Notes: generated by a model from the sequence alone, not told the origin. DNA of 44,494 bases from Gramella sp. KN1008 (GCF_004332155.1 NZ_SJDV01000007.1:1-44494); one strand, 5' to 3'; numbered from the stretch's first letter, positions 17,993 to 28,731 are shown. Made by a program: numbers and translations.

Positions 17993-19420
17993 TTATAAAG
18001 TGAGCTTTTTGTTGAGGTCTTCAACAAATTTTTTGAATTGTTTGTCGGTCGAAGCCAGGTTGTCTACCGTTTTACAGGCATGCAGCACGGTGGCATGATC
18101 ACGGCTTCCTATTTGTGAGCCAATACTAGCCAGAGACGCCTTGGTGAATTTCTTCGCGAAGAACATAGCCAGTTGTCTAGCCTGTACGATATGTCTTTTC
18201 CTGGTCTTGGACTGAAGTGTATCCACATCCATCTGGAAGTAATCGCTAACCACTTTCTGGATATAGTCTATTGAAACTTCACGTTTTGTGTTCTTAACGT
18301 AATTATCAACGATCTTTTTAGCCAGTTCAAGGGTGATGTCCTTTTTATTAAAGGATGAATGTGCTATCAATGAAATGATAGCGCCTTCAAGTTCCCTGAT
18401 ATTGGTCTTAATGTTGTTGGCCAGAAACTCTACGATATCTTCTGGCATTTCAACACCATCGCGATAAAGCTTGTTCTTTATAATAGAAACGCGGGTCTCA
18501 AAATCCGGATGTTGTAGTTCAGCCGAAAGTCCCCATTTAAATCTTGAAAGTAAACGTTGTTCAATATCCTGCATATCCACCGGAGCCTTGTCACTTGTTA
18601 AAATGACCTGCTTGCCGTTTTGATGTAGATGATTGAAGATATGGAAAAAAACATCCTGTGTTCCTGCTTTTCCGGAAAGTAACTGAATATCATCCACCAC
18701 AAGCACATCAATGATCTGGTAGAAATGAATAAAATCGTTACGGTTATTTTTCTTTACCGATTCAATATACTGCTGGGTGAATTTTTCAGCCGATATATAA
18801 AGGACGGTTTTCTCTGGATACTTATCCTTGATCTCAACTCCAATAGCGTGAGCAAGATGCGTCTTTCCTAATCCAACGCCTCCGAATATTAAAAGTGGGT
18901 TGAAAGAGGTTCCTCCGGGCTTGTTAGCTACCGCTAATCCTGCCGATCTTGCCAGCCTGTTGGACTCACCTTCAAGGAAATTTTCAAAGTTATAGTTGGG
19001 ATTAAGCTGAGATTCGATCTTCACATTCCTTATTCCGGGAATGATGAAAGGGTTCTTCAGCTCAGGACTTTTATTTTTAATGGGCACGTCAACTTCCTGT
19101 GAAGCCATTTGGGATCTTTGCGTACTTGGGATCTTTTCGGTAAAGGGAAGCTTGTTGCCATAAGTGTTCTCCATTCTTATCACATAAACCAGTTTGGCTT
19201 TTTCACCAAGCTCACGTGTGAGGGAGACCTTCAATAACTTAACATAATGTTCTTCCAGCCACTCGTAGAAAAACTTAGAAGGTACCTGGATGCTTAAGGC
19301 ACAATCTGTTAGTTTCACTGCTTGGATAGGTTCAAACCATGTTTTGTAAGCTTGAGGGGTAATGTTATCCTGAATAAATGACAGACAGTTATTCCAAACC
19401 GATTGCGCAGTTTTCGACAT
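17993..19420 (-). CDS. dnaA: Chromosomal replication initiator DnaA
   Basis: The product has 475 residues. Domain I (1-85, including TPQAYKTWFEP) mediates oligomer and helicase contacts; a short linker follows. The AAA+ domain has Walker A GGVGLGKTH (about 180-188) and Walker B VLVVDDIQLL. Domain IV has the DNA-binding signature SRDHATVLHACKTVDNL. It binds DnaA boxes and melts oriC. No cluster of TTATCCACA-like boxes is seen in the adjacent 19421-19623 gap, so the origin does not appear to lie here. A near-consensus -7 element (CATATTTG on the minus strand, 19506-19499) could start a message with a leader of about 75 bases. Confidence 0.98.
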   Translation of the reverse strand: MSKTAQSVWNNCLSFIQDNITPQAYKTWFEPIQAVKLTDCALSIQVPSKFFYEWLEEHYVKLLKVSLTRELGEKAKLVYVIRMENTYGNKLPFTEKIPSTQRSQMASQEVDVPIKNKSPELKNPFIIPGIRNVKIESQLNPNYNFENFLEGESNRLARSAGLAVANKPGGTSFNPLLIFGGVGLGKTHLAHAIGVEIKDKYPEKTVLYISAEKFTQQYIESVKKNNRNDFIHFYQIIDVLVVDDIQLLSGKAGTQDVFFHIFNHLHQNGKQVILTSDKAPVDMQDIEQRLLSRFKWGLSAELQHPDFETRVSIIKNKLYRDGVEMPEDIVEFLANNIKTNIRELEGAIISLIAHSSFNKKDITLELAKKIVDNYVKNTKREVSIDYIQKVVSDYFQMDVDTLQSKTRKRHIVQARQLAMFFAKKFTKASLASIGSQIGSRDHATVLHACKTVDNLASTDKQFKKFVEDLNKKLTL

Positions 19421-19623
19421 TATTAGTTAAACGTTATTTTAGGTTAGTAGTAAGTTCTGTTGGAAGTCAGGCAATTGAATTTCCCAACTCGAGCGGAACA
19501 AATATGTGAACAAAAAATGTAAAAAAAAAACCATTTTGGGGTTGAATTTTAAGAAAAATTTATGCATACTTAGTTCCGAGCCTGAATATAAAAAACCTTT
19601 CTCAAAAAGGCTATTTTTTTTAC

Positions 19624-20022
19624 ATGAAATCACACGAAACTTTTGTTAAAGTCCGATACGCCGAAACCGATCAAATGGGTGTGGTGCATCATGGTAATTA
19701 TCCTCAATACCTTGAAATGGCCCGAATTGACTGGTTAGAGTCACTCGGGATCTCATACAAAAGTATGGAAGAGGAGGGTGTTATGTTGCCGGTATTCGAA
19801 TTAAATTTGAAATATCACAAACCTGTTACTTTTCACGAAGATCTTAGGGTGGAAACCCGTTTACGGGAAACGCCAAATGTTAAAATTATTTTTGATTACT
19901 CTGTGTTTAACTCAAAAGGTGATTTGGTTACTTCAGCAACCTCGGTTTTGGTTTTTATGGATGCGAAATCGAGAAGACCTATTCGCTGCCCAAAATATAT
20001 TTTGGAAAAACTGAAAGATTAA
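19624..20022 (+). CDS. Acyl-CoA thioesterase, YbgC/4-hydroxybenzoyl-CoA thioesterase type
   Basis: The product has 132 residues, a single hotdog domain. The signature YAETDQMGVVHHGNYPQYLEMARIDWL (about 13-39; only its ends are diagnostic) includes the catalytic-type Asp16 and the HHGNY stretch. It hydrolyses acyl-CoA thioesters; the true substrate cannot be told. It stands alone: divergent from dnaA across 203 bases, and its TAA stop overlaps the stop of the convergent YigZ gene. A TATTTTTT element ends four bases before the ATG. Confidence 0.93.
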   Translation: MKSHETFVKVRYAETDQMGVVHHGNYPQYLEMARIDWLESLGISYKSMEEEGVMLPVFELNLKYHKPVTFHEDLRVETRLRETPNVKIIFDYSVFNSKGDLVTSATSVLVFMDAKSRRPIRCPKYILEKLKD

Positions 20023-20633
20023 CCTTTCAGTTTGGTGATCTCCACCTTATAGGTGTTGTCAAATTTGGAATAGATCTGTTCGGCATCTTTTTTTCTAACT
20101 GAAAGATAGATCTTACAATCGATCTCCAGTTTTTGATCAATTACGTTCAGGTTGTTCTGTTTTATAACCTGCATTACCTTGTTCATTTCAGGATAATCAA
20201 ACTTCACCACAAAGATTTCATCAATAGTCCTTTTAATGATATCAGATTGTTCCAATGCCATTTGGGCTGCAGTCTTATAGGCATTTATGAGTCCCCCAAC
20301 ACCTAATTTCACTCCTCCAAAATAACGCACCACTACTATGAGTATATTGGTGACATCAAAAGATTGTATTTGCCCGTAAATAGGCATTCCTGCAGAATTA
20401 GAAGGTTCCCCGTCATCATTAGCTCTGTAGTGATAATCCTGTTCTGACTTTCCCAGTTGCCAGGCATAACACCAGTGACGGGCCTTATGGTGTTTTGATT
20501 TTAACTCCTCAATATGTTCGTTTGCCTCTTCTTCCGATTTTATAGGAAAGGCATAGCCGAAAAACTTTGAATTCCTGTCCTTAAAAAGGACTTCGGGTGA
20601 AGGTTTTGTAATGCTTTGATACGTATCTTTCAT
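20019..20633 (-). CDS. YigZ/IMPACT family protein
   Basis: The product has 204 residues. The UPF0029 N-terminal domain is clear: SKFFGYAFPIKSEEEA, then KARHWCYAWQLG, DDGEPSNSAGMPI and VVVRYFGGVKLGVGGL, which together define the family. A ferredoxin-like C-terminal domain (about 140-204) follows. Relatives (YigZ, human IMPACT) are linked to translation control or peptidase-like activity, but the bacterial role is unsettled. It is the last gene of the ribD cluster, overlapping the EamA gene by four bases. It faces the thioesterase with stops sharing TTAA. Confidence 0.93.
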   Translation of the reverse strand: MKDTYQSITKPSPEVLFKDRNSKFFGYAFPIKSEEEANEHIEELKSKHHKARHWCYAWQLGKSEQDYHYRANDDGEPSNSAGMPIYGQIQSFDVTNILIVVVRYFGGVKLGVGGLINAYKTAAQMALEQSDIIKRTIDEIFVVKFDYPEMNKVMQVIKQNNLNVIDQKLEIDCKIYLSVRKKDAEQIYSKFDNTYKVEITKLKG

Positions 20634-21502
20634 ATCGCTGAATTAGCTACGAGAATTATACTAATTACGGCAATGGCGAGGCCTATCCAGTTTTTCCTTA
20701 ACAGCTTTTCATGAAATAAAAGGATTCCGGTTATTGTTGAAAATGTCACGATAGCGACATGATTGATGGTGAAGATGGTGGAACTATCAAATCCATGACT
20801 TCTTAAAGCCATTACCAGGAAATAGATGGAATAATAATTCGGAATTCCCAGTGCGATCCCGCCAAGTATATTCCTCCAGGTGATCTTAAGTTTTCCCATA
20901 AACGCCTGACCAATAAGTATTAATACTCCGAGACTTCCTGCCACAGCAAATATGGTAGAAGAGAAGAGGCCTACTTCATCTTCTGCAACATAGCTGGTTT
21001 CAAGATATTTGAGACTGGTGTCTATTATTCCGCTACCTAAAAATACAAGCAAAGGGAAAATAAGATTCTTGCTCTTTATATTAAGGCCCTCTTTTGTCTT
21101 TATGGAAGTAAGGTAAACAGCTACCAGGGCCAGGACAATTCCTGTAATCTTTAGAGCATCTGTACTTTCATTATAAAGGAATATTCCAAAGAGAACCGGA
21201 ATGGCAACCGACATTTTCGTAGCTACTGCCACTACCGAAAGGCCACTTTTCTGAGTAGTTATGGCTGCAAGGTTGAAAACAGTGATAAAAAGCGCTCCGA
21301 GCATTAATGCCCCAGGGAACCAGTTTTCGGATGGTACATGCGTAAAATCTGAACCTTCAATATAACCGAAGAAGCCAACCGTGCAGGCAATAAAGTAGTT
21401 AATTATGATCGCCTGAAGAGTATTAACATTGAACTTTTTGTAAAGTCTGAATACCACAAATATTATGGTAGACGATAATACACTAAGAAGCAGGTAGATC
21501 AA
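20630..21502 (-). CDS. EamA/DMT family inner-membrane permease
   Basis: The product has 290 residues and about ten transmembrane helices arranged as two five-helix halves, the drug/metabolite transporter layout. A DMT-like stretch is SGLSVVAVATKMSVAIPVLFG (about 83-103), followed by LKITGIVLALVAVYLTS. It probably moves a small metabolite by exchange or proton coupling; the substrate is unknown. It overlaps the HAD gene by four bases on one side and yigZ by four on the other, so it is tightly co-expressed with ribD. Confidence 0.9.
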   Translation of the reverse strand: MIYLLLSVLSSTIIFVVFRLYKKFNVNTLQAIIINYFIACTVGFFGYIEGSDFTHVPSENWFPGALMLGALFITVFNLAAITTQKSGLSVVAVATKMSVAIPVLFGIFLYNESTDALKITGIVLALVAVYLTSIKTKEGLNIKSKNLIFPLLVFLGSGIIDTSLKYLETSYVAEDEVGLFSSTIFAVAGSLGVLILIGQAFMGKLKITWRNILGGIALGIPNYYSIYFLVMALRSHGFDSSTIFTINHVAIVTFSTITGILLFHEKLLRKNWIGLAIAVISIILVANSAI

Positions 21503-22107
21503 AATAAGTCACTTTTAGTGGTGAACAAGTCTATTACATCTTCCCGGGTAGGCTCGATATTCCAGGTATGAAAACCAAGGCTTGCCGCAGATTCAACATG
21601 TTCAGCCGTGTCGTCAATAAAGAGACATTCTTCCGGCCTGAGGTTATGCTGTTGGAGAACAAATTCAAAAATCTCGGGATCTGGTTTTCTAAGACCTATC
21701 TCATGGGAAAGGTAAAAAGCATCGAAACAATTCCTGAAATCTTCATAAAATGAGACATTGTTCTTTATATATTCTATATGATTTTCGTTGGTATTGCTCA
21801 GCAAAATCAGTTTATAGTTCTTTTCCCGGGAGAGTTTCTGAATAAACCTGAATTTATATTCGGGAAATTCCAGCAGAATGGAATTCCAGGCATTTAGAAA
21901 ATCCTCCGAATTTAGCTGGGGAAACTCAGTTGTATAATGATCAGAAATTTCATCGGAAGTAACAAAACCCTGTTCATATTCCCTGTTCTTGGCCATAAGA
22001 GACTCGGGTAGGTCGTGAATGTCGATTTCCTTAAGTTTATTTGTTGTGGCAGCTTTATCCAGGCTGATAAAAACATCACCAAAATCAAAGATTATCGCCT
22101 TGATCAT
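21499..22107 (-). CDS. HAD superfamily hydrolase (YihX/epoxide hydrolase-like phosphatase)
   Basis: The product has 202 residues. HAD motif I is FDFGDVFI with Asp8 and Asp11. Motif II is LLSNTNENH, motif III is the Lys in LRKPDPEIF, and motif IV is LFIDDTAEHVESA. The helical cap between motifs I and II places it among YihX-like sugar-phosphate phosphatases. Its position after ribD, overlapping it by 23 bases, makes it a candidate for the unassigned phosphatase that removes phosphate between RibD and the lumazine synthase step. That is inference from context: YihX-type proteins have wide substrate ranges. Confidence 0.9.
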   Translation of the reverse strand: MIKAIIFDFGDVFISLDKAATTNKLKEIDIHDLPESLMAKNREYEQGFVTSDEISDHYTTEFPQLNSEDFLNAWNSILLEFPEYKFRFIQKLSREKNYKLILLSNTNENHIEYIKNNVSFYEDFRNCFDAFYLSHEIGLRKPDPEIFEFVLQQHNLRPEECLFIDDTAEHVESAASLGFHTWNIEPTREDVIDLFTTKSDLF

Positions 22108-23146
22108 TTCTGTAAATTTTTAAATTATCATTTGCAATCAGCAACTCGTTTTCGAGATTTCCATTCAAAAGAGGAGCTTTTACACCAGTTTTAAAACGTG
22201 TCGTTCCGGTAAAAATTCTGGCCTCATCCCAAAGATTACTATCTATGAACTGCTGAGTTGTTTTTGAGCCTCCTTCAATGATCACCGATTGCAATTCGTG
22301 TTTGTAAAGAATATCGCAGATCTCCGTGGCTATATTATCCGAAAAATCGATTTCTTCGAAGATCAGATTATCTCTATTTTGATTCTCCGGTTTTTTACTA
22401 CAGATAATAATAGTCTTTTGTTCCCTGTTATAAACGGAAGTCTCCCGGGGGATCTTTAAGTCTTTATCTATTATTAACCTAACAGGATCTTCACCATTCC
22501 ATTTTCTTACATTCAGATTGGGGTTATCCTCTAGTACCGTTTTTGTTCCAACGAGAATGGCAGTCTCTTCGCTACGCCATTTATGAACCAGAATACCCGA
22601 ATATTTATTGGTGATCCAGACTGGTTTATTTTCGGCTTTTGTTTGCGGTGCGATAAAACCATCCTGGGTCTGTGCCCATTTAAGTATTATATAAGATCGC
22701 CTTTTTTTGTGAAAAGTAAAGAAGCGTTTGTTCAGTTCCAGACATTCCTCTTCCAGAACTCCTACTTTCACTTTGCAGCCGGCATCCAACAGTTTCTTAA
22801 TTCCCCGGCCTGCTACCTTTGCAAAAGGATCCATGGTACCAATGACCACTTTTTTGATTCCTTTATCTATAATAAGGTCACTACAGGGAGGTGTCTTTCC
22901 ATAATGACTGCAGGGCTCAAGACTAACATAAATCGTTGAATCCTGCAGAAGCTTCTCATCTTTCACCGAATTGATCGCGTTGACCTCGGCATGGGCTTCT
23001 CCGGCTTTCCTGTGCCAGCCTTCTCCAATGATCTTTCCGTCATGTACGATCACACTTCCAACCATCGGATTTGGATAGGTGCTTCCAAGGCCGTTTCGGG
23101 CAAGTTCTATGCAGCGTTTTATGTATTTTTCGCTTATATTCACCAC
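22085..23146 (-). CDS. ribD: Bifunctional riboflavin deaminase-reductase RibD
   Basis: The product has 353 residues. The N-terminal deaminase half (1-145) has the zinc site His52 and Glu54 in AHAEVNA plus Cys79 and Cys88 in PCSHYGKTPPC. The C-terminal reductase half (150-353) has ILKWAQTQDGFIA and VIIEGGSKTTQQF. Together they carry out steps two and three of riboflavin synthesis from GTP. Translation starts at GTG, either 23146 or the adjacent GTG at 23143. A full-consensus -7 element lies one base upstream, which would give an almost leaderless message. No FMN riboswitch fits in the 25-base gap to the divergent GNAT gene. Confidence 0.96.
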   Translation of the reverse strand: MVNISEKYIKRCIELARNGLGSTYPNPMVGSVIVHDGKIIGEGWHRKAGEAHAEVNAINSVKDEKLLQDSTIYVSLEPCSHYGKTPPCSDLIIDKGIKKVVIGTMDPFAKVAGRGIKKLLDAGCKVKVGVLEEECLELNKRFFTFHKKRRSYIILKWAQTQDGFIAPQTKAENKPVWITNKYSGILVHKWRSEETAILVGTKTVLEDNPNLNVRKWNGEDPVRLIIDKDLKIPRETSVYNREQKTIIICSKKPENQNRDNLIFEEIDFSDNIATEICDILYKHELQSVIIEGGSKTTQQFIDSNLWDEARIFTGTTRFKTGVKAPLLNGNLENELLIANDNLKIYRNDQGDNL

Positions 23147-23147
23147 A

Positions 23148-23155
23148 CAAAAATA
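23148..23155 (-). promoter_or_regulatory. Candidate ribD -7 element
   Basis: On the minus strand this reads TATTTTTG, a full TAnnTTTG match ending one base before the GTG at 23146. It would start transcription at or beside the initiation codon. Confidence 0.42.
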
Positions 23156-23171
23156 GAATTAATTAGGCAGA

Positions 23172-23657
23172 ATGAGTACATGGGAAATTCGGGAAATAAA
23201 ACCCGAAGACAATCAGCAGGTTAAAGACCTGATAAGAAGTGTTCTGGTTGAAATGGGCGTACCAAAGGTGGGTACGGCTTATGAAGATAAAGCTCTTGAT
23301 GATATGACGCAGACTTATGAAGATGAAAGGAGCACTTATTTTGTAGTAGAAGAAAATTCCAGAATTATCGGTGGGGCAGGAATCGCTCCTCTAACGGGTA
23401 TGGAAGATGAAATATGTGAACTCCAGAAGATGTATTTTCTTCCGGAAGCCAGGGGAAGGGGAATAGGAACCAGAATGATCACTCGTTGTCTTGAATTCGG
23501 GAAAAATATGGGTTTTAAAAAATGCTATATTGAAACCCTTCCTTATATGGAAAATGCCCGTAAATTATATGATAAGAACGGGTTTGAGGTAATTGAGAAA
23601 CCATTAGGCAATACCGGTCATTATAATTGCACCGTCTTTATGACGAAACAACTATAG
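23172..23657 (+). CDS. GNAT family N-acetyltransferase
   Basis: The product has 161 residues, a single GNAT domain. The acetyl-CoA loop is seen as LPEARGRGIGTRMI (about 97-110), preceded by LQKMYF and followed by ENARKLYDKNGFEV. The substrate is unknown. It is divergent from ribD, separated by 25 bases, and is followed by a 91-base gap before prmC that contains a TACTTTTA element (23719-23726), so it may be monocistronic. There is no sign of transfer or truncation. Confidence 0.9.
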   Translation: MSTWEIREIKPEDNQQVKDLIRSVLVEMGVPKVGTAYEDKALDDMTQTYEDERSTYFVVEENSRIIGGAGIAPLTGMEDEICELQKMYFLPEARGRGIGTRMITRCLEFGKNMGFKKCYIETLPYMENARKLYDKNGFEVIEKPLGNTGHYNCTVFMTKQL

Positions 23658-23748
23658 GTTTGAAGAACAAGCCCTTGGCGGTATGGCATAAAGACTAATT
23701 TCATCAATTTGTTGCTTATACTTTTAACTTAAAACTTTCAGCTTTAAA

Positions 23749-24600
23749 ATGCTTCTTTCTCATTTAAAGATTCAGTTCATAGATCGGTTGAAGGAAGATT
23801 ATCCTGTAACCGAAATTGAATCATTTTTCAATATTCTTACCGAAGAGTATTTAGGGATGACCAGACTCGAAGCTGCGCTCAATACCGATTTTGAAGTGTC
23901 GGAAGAGCAAAAAGCATGGTTCGAACATGCAGAGCTTCGGCTGAAAGATCATGAACCTATACAACATATTATAGGTAAGGAAGAGTTCTCTGGTTTAATA
24001 TTCAGAGTTAATAAAGAAGTTCTTATTCCCAGGCCGGAAACAGAAGAACTGGTAGAGTGGATAGTGTTAGACTTCAAGAATGCGGGTAAGCCAATCAGGA
24101 TTCTGGATATTGGGACAGGCAGCGGATGCATTGCGATAAGCCTCGGTAAGAAGCTTAAGGGTAGTGAGGTTCATGCTTTTGATATTTCGGCTGAAGCTTT
24201 GAAACTGGCGAAAGACAACGCAAAAGAAAATCATGTGGAGGTGAATTTTCAGGAAAGGGATATCCTTAAAACTGAAAAACTTGACTGGAAGTTCGATATT
24301 ATCGTGTCAAATCCACCTTATGTGCGGGAACTCGAAAAAAAAGAGATGCACAGGAATGTACTGGATCACGAACCCGAAAAGGCTTTATATGTAAAAGATG
24401 AAGATCCCCTTTTATTTTATCAAAAGATCGCCTCGCTCGCGAAAGATGCCCTGGAACCTCAGGGATGCTTATATTTTGAAATAAATCAGTACCTCTCTAC
24501 TGAAACCGAAGAACTGCTGAAAAATTCAGGTTTTGAAACCGAATTGAAAAAGGATATTTTTGGAAACTTCCGTATGCTTAAAGCATCACTAAATAGATAA
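23749..24600 (+). CDS. prmC: Release factor glutamine methyltransferase PrmC
   Basis: The product has 283 residues. It methylates the Gln of the GGQ motif in release factors RF1 and RF2. The N-terminal helical domain (1-80) binds the release factor. Motif I is DIGTGSG (120-126) for S-adenosylmethionine, and NPPY (188-191) holds the target glutamine. Between them lies the PRPETEELVEW stretch typical of PrmC. The LOG gene starts one base after its stop. Confidence 0.97.
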   Translation: MLLSHLKIQFIDRLKEDYPVTEIESFFNILTEEYLGMTRLEAALNTDFEVSEEQKAWFEHAELRLKDHEPIQHIIGKEEFSGLIFRVNKEVLIPRPETEELVEWIVLDFKNAGKPIRILDIGTGSGCIAISLGKKLKGSEVHAFDISAEALKLAKDNAKENHVEVNFQERDILKTEKLDWKFDIIVSNPPYVRELEKKEMHRNVLDHEPEKALYVKDEDPLLFYQKIASLAKDALEPQGCLYFEINQYLSTETEELLKNSGFETELKKDIFGNFRMLKASLNR

Positions 24601-24601
24601 T

Positions 24602-25204
24602 ATGAGCCAACCTCTTAATAATATTCACAATTTGGCTGTCTTCTGCGCCAGCAGTGATGGGAACGATACCGAGATATATAAAACAGCTTACGATATTGGG
24701 AAAATAATTGCCCATAATAATATAAGGCTGGTTTACGGCGGAAGTAAACTTGGCCTTATGGGTCAGGTAGCTAAAGGGGTGATGGATCACGATGGGAAGG
24801 TGACCGGGGTGATCCCCGATTTTTTGAAGACCAAAGAGGTTGTTCATGATGGACTGGACAGACTTATCACTACTAATGATATGCATGAACGTAAACTGAC
24901 CATGAATGAACTAAGTGATGGTTTTGTGGCATTGCCGGGTGGTTTCGGAACTTTTGAAGAGCTGTTTGAGATCGTTACCTGGGCCCAGCTGGGACTACAC
25001 AGAAAACCCATCGGACTGCTTAATATTGGCGGTTTTTATGACGATCTTGTAAGCATGCTTCATAAAATGACTTCAAAAGGACTGCTAAAACAGGATAACC
25101 TGGATATACTATTAGTATATGATGATTTTGAACAGCTTCTGGAGGAGATGAGAAGATTTGAGCCGAAACCGGTTCCGAAATGGATGAATAAAAACCAGAC
25201 CTGA
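24602..25204 (+). CDS. LOG family protein (cytokinin riboside 5'-monophosphate phosphoribohydrolase type)
   Basis: The product has 200 residues. The family motif PGGFGTFEE (about 108-116) and the upstream ERKLTM segment are present, with VYGGSKLGLMG near 47-57 forming the nucleotide site. Enzymes of this group cleave nucleoside 5'-monophosphates to a base and ribose 5-phosphate. Many bacteria encode them with no link to plant hormones, and here it is probably a nucleotide-salvage or housekeeping enzyme. It is sandwiched between prmC (one base) and the VOC gene (two bases). Confidence 0.95.
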   Translation: MSQPLNNIHNLAVFCASSDGNDTEIYKTAYDIGKIIAHNNIRLVYGGSKLGLMGQVAKGVMDHDGKVTGVIPDFLKTKEVVHDGLDRLITTNDMHERKLTMNELSDGFVALPGGFGTFEELFEIVTWAQLGLHRKPIGLLNIGGFYDDLVSMLHKMTSKGLLKQDNLDILLVYDDFEQLLEEMRRFEPKPVPKWMNKNQT

Positions 25205-25206
25205 TA

Positions 25207-25878
25207 ATGAAAATTACTAAGCTTACAATTTACAGTGATAATATAAAGGAGCAGCTTAAATTCTATCGTGATGAGCTTAATTTTGAAGTAAGGAATTATT
25301 CTGAAAAAAGCTTTGAAATTGTGGCCGGGTATTCGGTTTTAAGATTTCAATACAAAGAGAACGCAACACCCTATCATATTGCTTTTCATATTCCGGACAG
25401 ACAGGAGCATGAAGCCCTTGCCTGGATAGAAAATAAGATGTCGGCACTAAGGCATAATAAGGAGAAAATCATCGATTTCAGCAACTGGCAGGCGATGTCT
25501 GTCTATTTTTATGACTGTGATAAAAATATCATGGAGTTCATCTCAAGGCGTGATTTCAGCAAGCCGAAATCTGCCATTTTTGATCCTTCAAATATCGTAG
25601 GAATAGCCGAAATAGGTTTGGTTACAGACAACGTGAAGGAAAAATTCGAACAGGTGAACCTCGAATGCGGCTTGCATAGGTTTGATGGGGATTATGAGAG
25701 GTTTTGCGCGATAGGAGAGCCTTCTGGACTTCTCATTACTATAAATAATAAACTTAAAGACTGGTTCCCTACAAGTGATAAAGCCTATATGTCGGCCTTT
25801 GAGCTGGAATTTGAACATAGGGGCGATAAATTCGATCTTAGCTACAGTGATAACGAATTGAAAATTTCCAAGAATTAA
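25207..25878 (+). CDS. VOC (glyoxalase/bleomycin-resistance fold) family protein
   Basis: The product has 223 residues. The first 115 residues form a clear VOC module (MKITKLTIYSDNIKEQLKFYRDELNFEV, of which the opening is diagnostic, through YDCDKNIMEFISR). A second, degenerate half starts near 130 with VGIAEIGLVTDNVKEKFEQ. The metal-binding pattern is partial. Members include dioxygenases, lyases and resistance proteins, so no reaction can be assigned. It lies two bases after the LOG gene and 16 bases before ligA. Confidence 0.88.
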   Translation: MKITKLTIYSDNIKEQLKFYRDELNFEVRNYSEKSFEIVAGYSVLRFQYKENATPYHIAFHIPDRQEHEALAWIENKMSALRHNKEKIIDFSNWQAMSVYFYDCDKNIMEFISRRDFSKPKSAIFDPSNIVGIAEIGLVTDNVKEKFEQVNLECGLHRFDGDYERFCAIGEPSGLLITINNKLKDWFPTSDKAYMSAFELEFEHRGDKFDLSYSDNELKISKN

Positions 25879-25888
25879 TACCAACTGA

Positions 25889-27889
<2,001 letters not shown>

Positions 27890-27906
27890 CTTTAAACTTA
27901 TCTGCT

Positions 27907-28584
27907 TTGAAATTTAGACTTATCCTGTTTTTTATACTGGCGGCTCTTAATAACTGTTTTTCTCAGTCAGAAGTACTGCCGGAGGGTTTTGTTTATATAG
28001 ATAATGAGGTTCCCGGGGTGGTATACGAGATTCGGTATGCAGGGGACAATAATTTTATCGGTGGGCCTGTGTGGGGCTATAATAGTGAACAGGCTATTTT
28101 GAGCGAACCTGCCGCAAAGGCACTGGCTAAAGTTCAAAAGGAACTGATTCTGAAGGATTATATGCTAAAGATTTTTGATGCTTACCGGCCACAACGAGCC
28201 GTGAACCAGTTCATTGAATGGGCGAGGGACCGGAATGATACGCTGAAGAAGCAGGAGTTCTATCCTGATGTTGCAAAAAAAGACCTTTTTGAACTGGGTT
28301 ATATAGCGTCCCGATCGGGACATTCGCGCGGCAGCACCGTGGATCTTACTTTGATCCATGCTGAAAGCTGTAAAGAAGTGGATATGGGCAGTACCTATGA
28401 TTTTTTTGGTGAGATATCCCATCATAACACTAATCAGATAACAGCTGAACAGAAAAAGAACCGGGAATTGCTAAAAAGGGTAATGAGAAAACATGGTTTC
28501 CGGCATTATTCGGAAGAATGGTGGCATTATACATTCATCCCGGAACCCTATCCGGATACTTATTTTGATTTTCCTGTCGAGTAG
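27907..28584 (+). CDS. D-alanyl-D-alanine dipeptidase, VanX/DdpX-like (M15D)
   Basis: The product has 225 residues with a signal peptide (residues 1-20, cleavage near FSQ), so it is periplasmic or lipid-free secreted. Zinc ligands and catalytic residues are in place: DAYRP (91-95), His139 and Asp146 in SGHSRGSTVDL, and Glu204 with His207 in EEWWHYTF. It hydrolyses D-Ala-D-Ala released from cell-wall turnover. Vancomycin resistance is not implied, since no VanH or VanA partner is present and export argues for salvage. The start is TTG, 17 bases after ligA; no ATG fits the signal peptide. Confidence 0.93.
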   Translation: MKFRLILFFILAALNNCFSQSEVLPEGFVYIDNEVPGVVYEIRYAGDNNFIGGPVWGYNSEQAILSEPAAKALAKVQKELILKDYMLKIFDAYRPQRAVNQFIEWARDRNDTLKKQEFYPDVAKKDLFELGYIASRSGHSRGSTVDLTLIHAESCKEVDMGSTYDFFGEISHHNTNQITAEQKKNRELLKRVMRKHGFRHYSEEWWHYTFIPEPYPDTYFDFPVE

Positions 28585-28616
28585 ATTTTTTCTAAGTCTT
28601 ATCTTTCTGGTAATTA

Positions 28617-28652
28617 TGAAAACCGCAGTATTGGGCGGCTTTTACTGTTTTT
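28617..28652 (+). terminator. Weak terminator after the dipeptidase
   Basis: Arms aaaaccgc (28619-28626) and gcggctttt (28635-28643) pair with one bulged C, followed by T-rich sequence. Confidence 0.5.
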
Positions 28653-28731
28653 ATTAATGAAAAGCGCGTATTTGCTTCCTAATCTGATAAAATTTAAGGA
28701 TATTTGCAGCCCCAAATCCCTAATCGAAATT

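Noticed and set aside
17983..18027. Extended N-terminus of the phosphatase overlapping dnaA
   Set aside because: The start at 17982 gives the canonical phosphatase N-terminus and a 10-base gap after dnaA.
19421..19623. oriC next to dnaA
   Set aside because: The gap is AT-rich but has no cluster of TTATCCACA-like DnaA boxes and no clear 13-mer unwinding repeats. In this phylum dnaA is often away from the origin.
23125..23175. FMN riboswitch controlling ribD
   Set aside because: The divergent gap is only 25 bases and contains a promoter element, too short for an RFN structure.
24602..25204. Cytokinin biosynthesis for a plant-associated lifestyle
   Set aside because: LOG-family proteins are widespread housekeeping nucleotide hydrolases and no isopentenyltransferase is present.
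27907..28584. Vancomycin resistance determinant
   Set aside because: The VanX-like enzyme has a signal peptide and no VanH, VanA or regulatory partners; cell-wall turnover is the simpler role.
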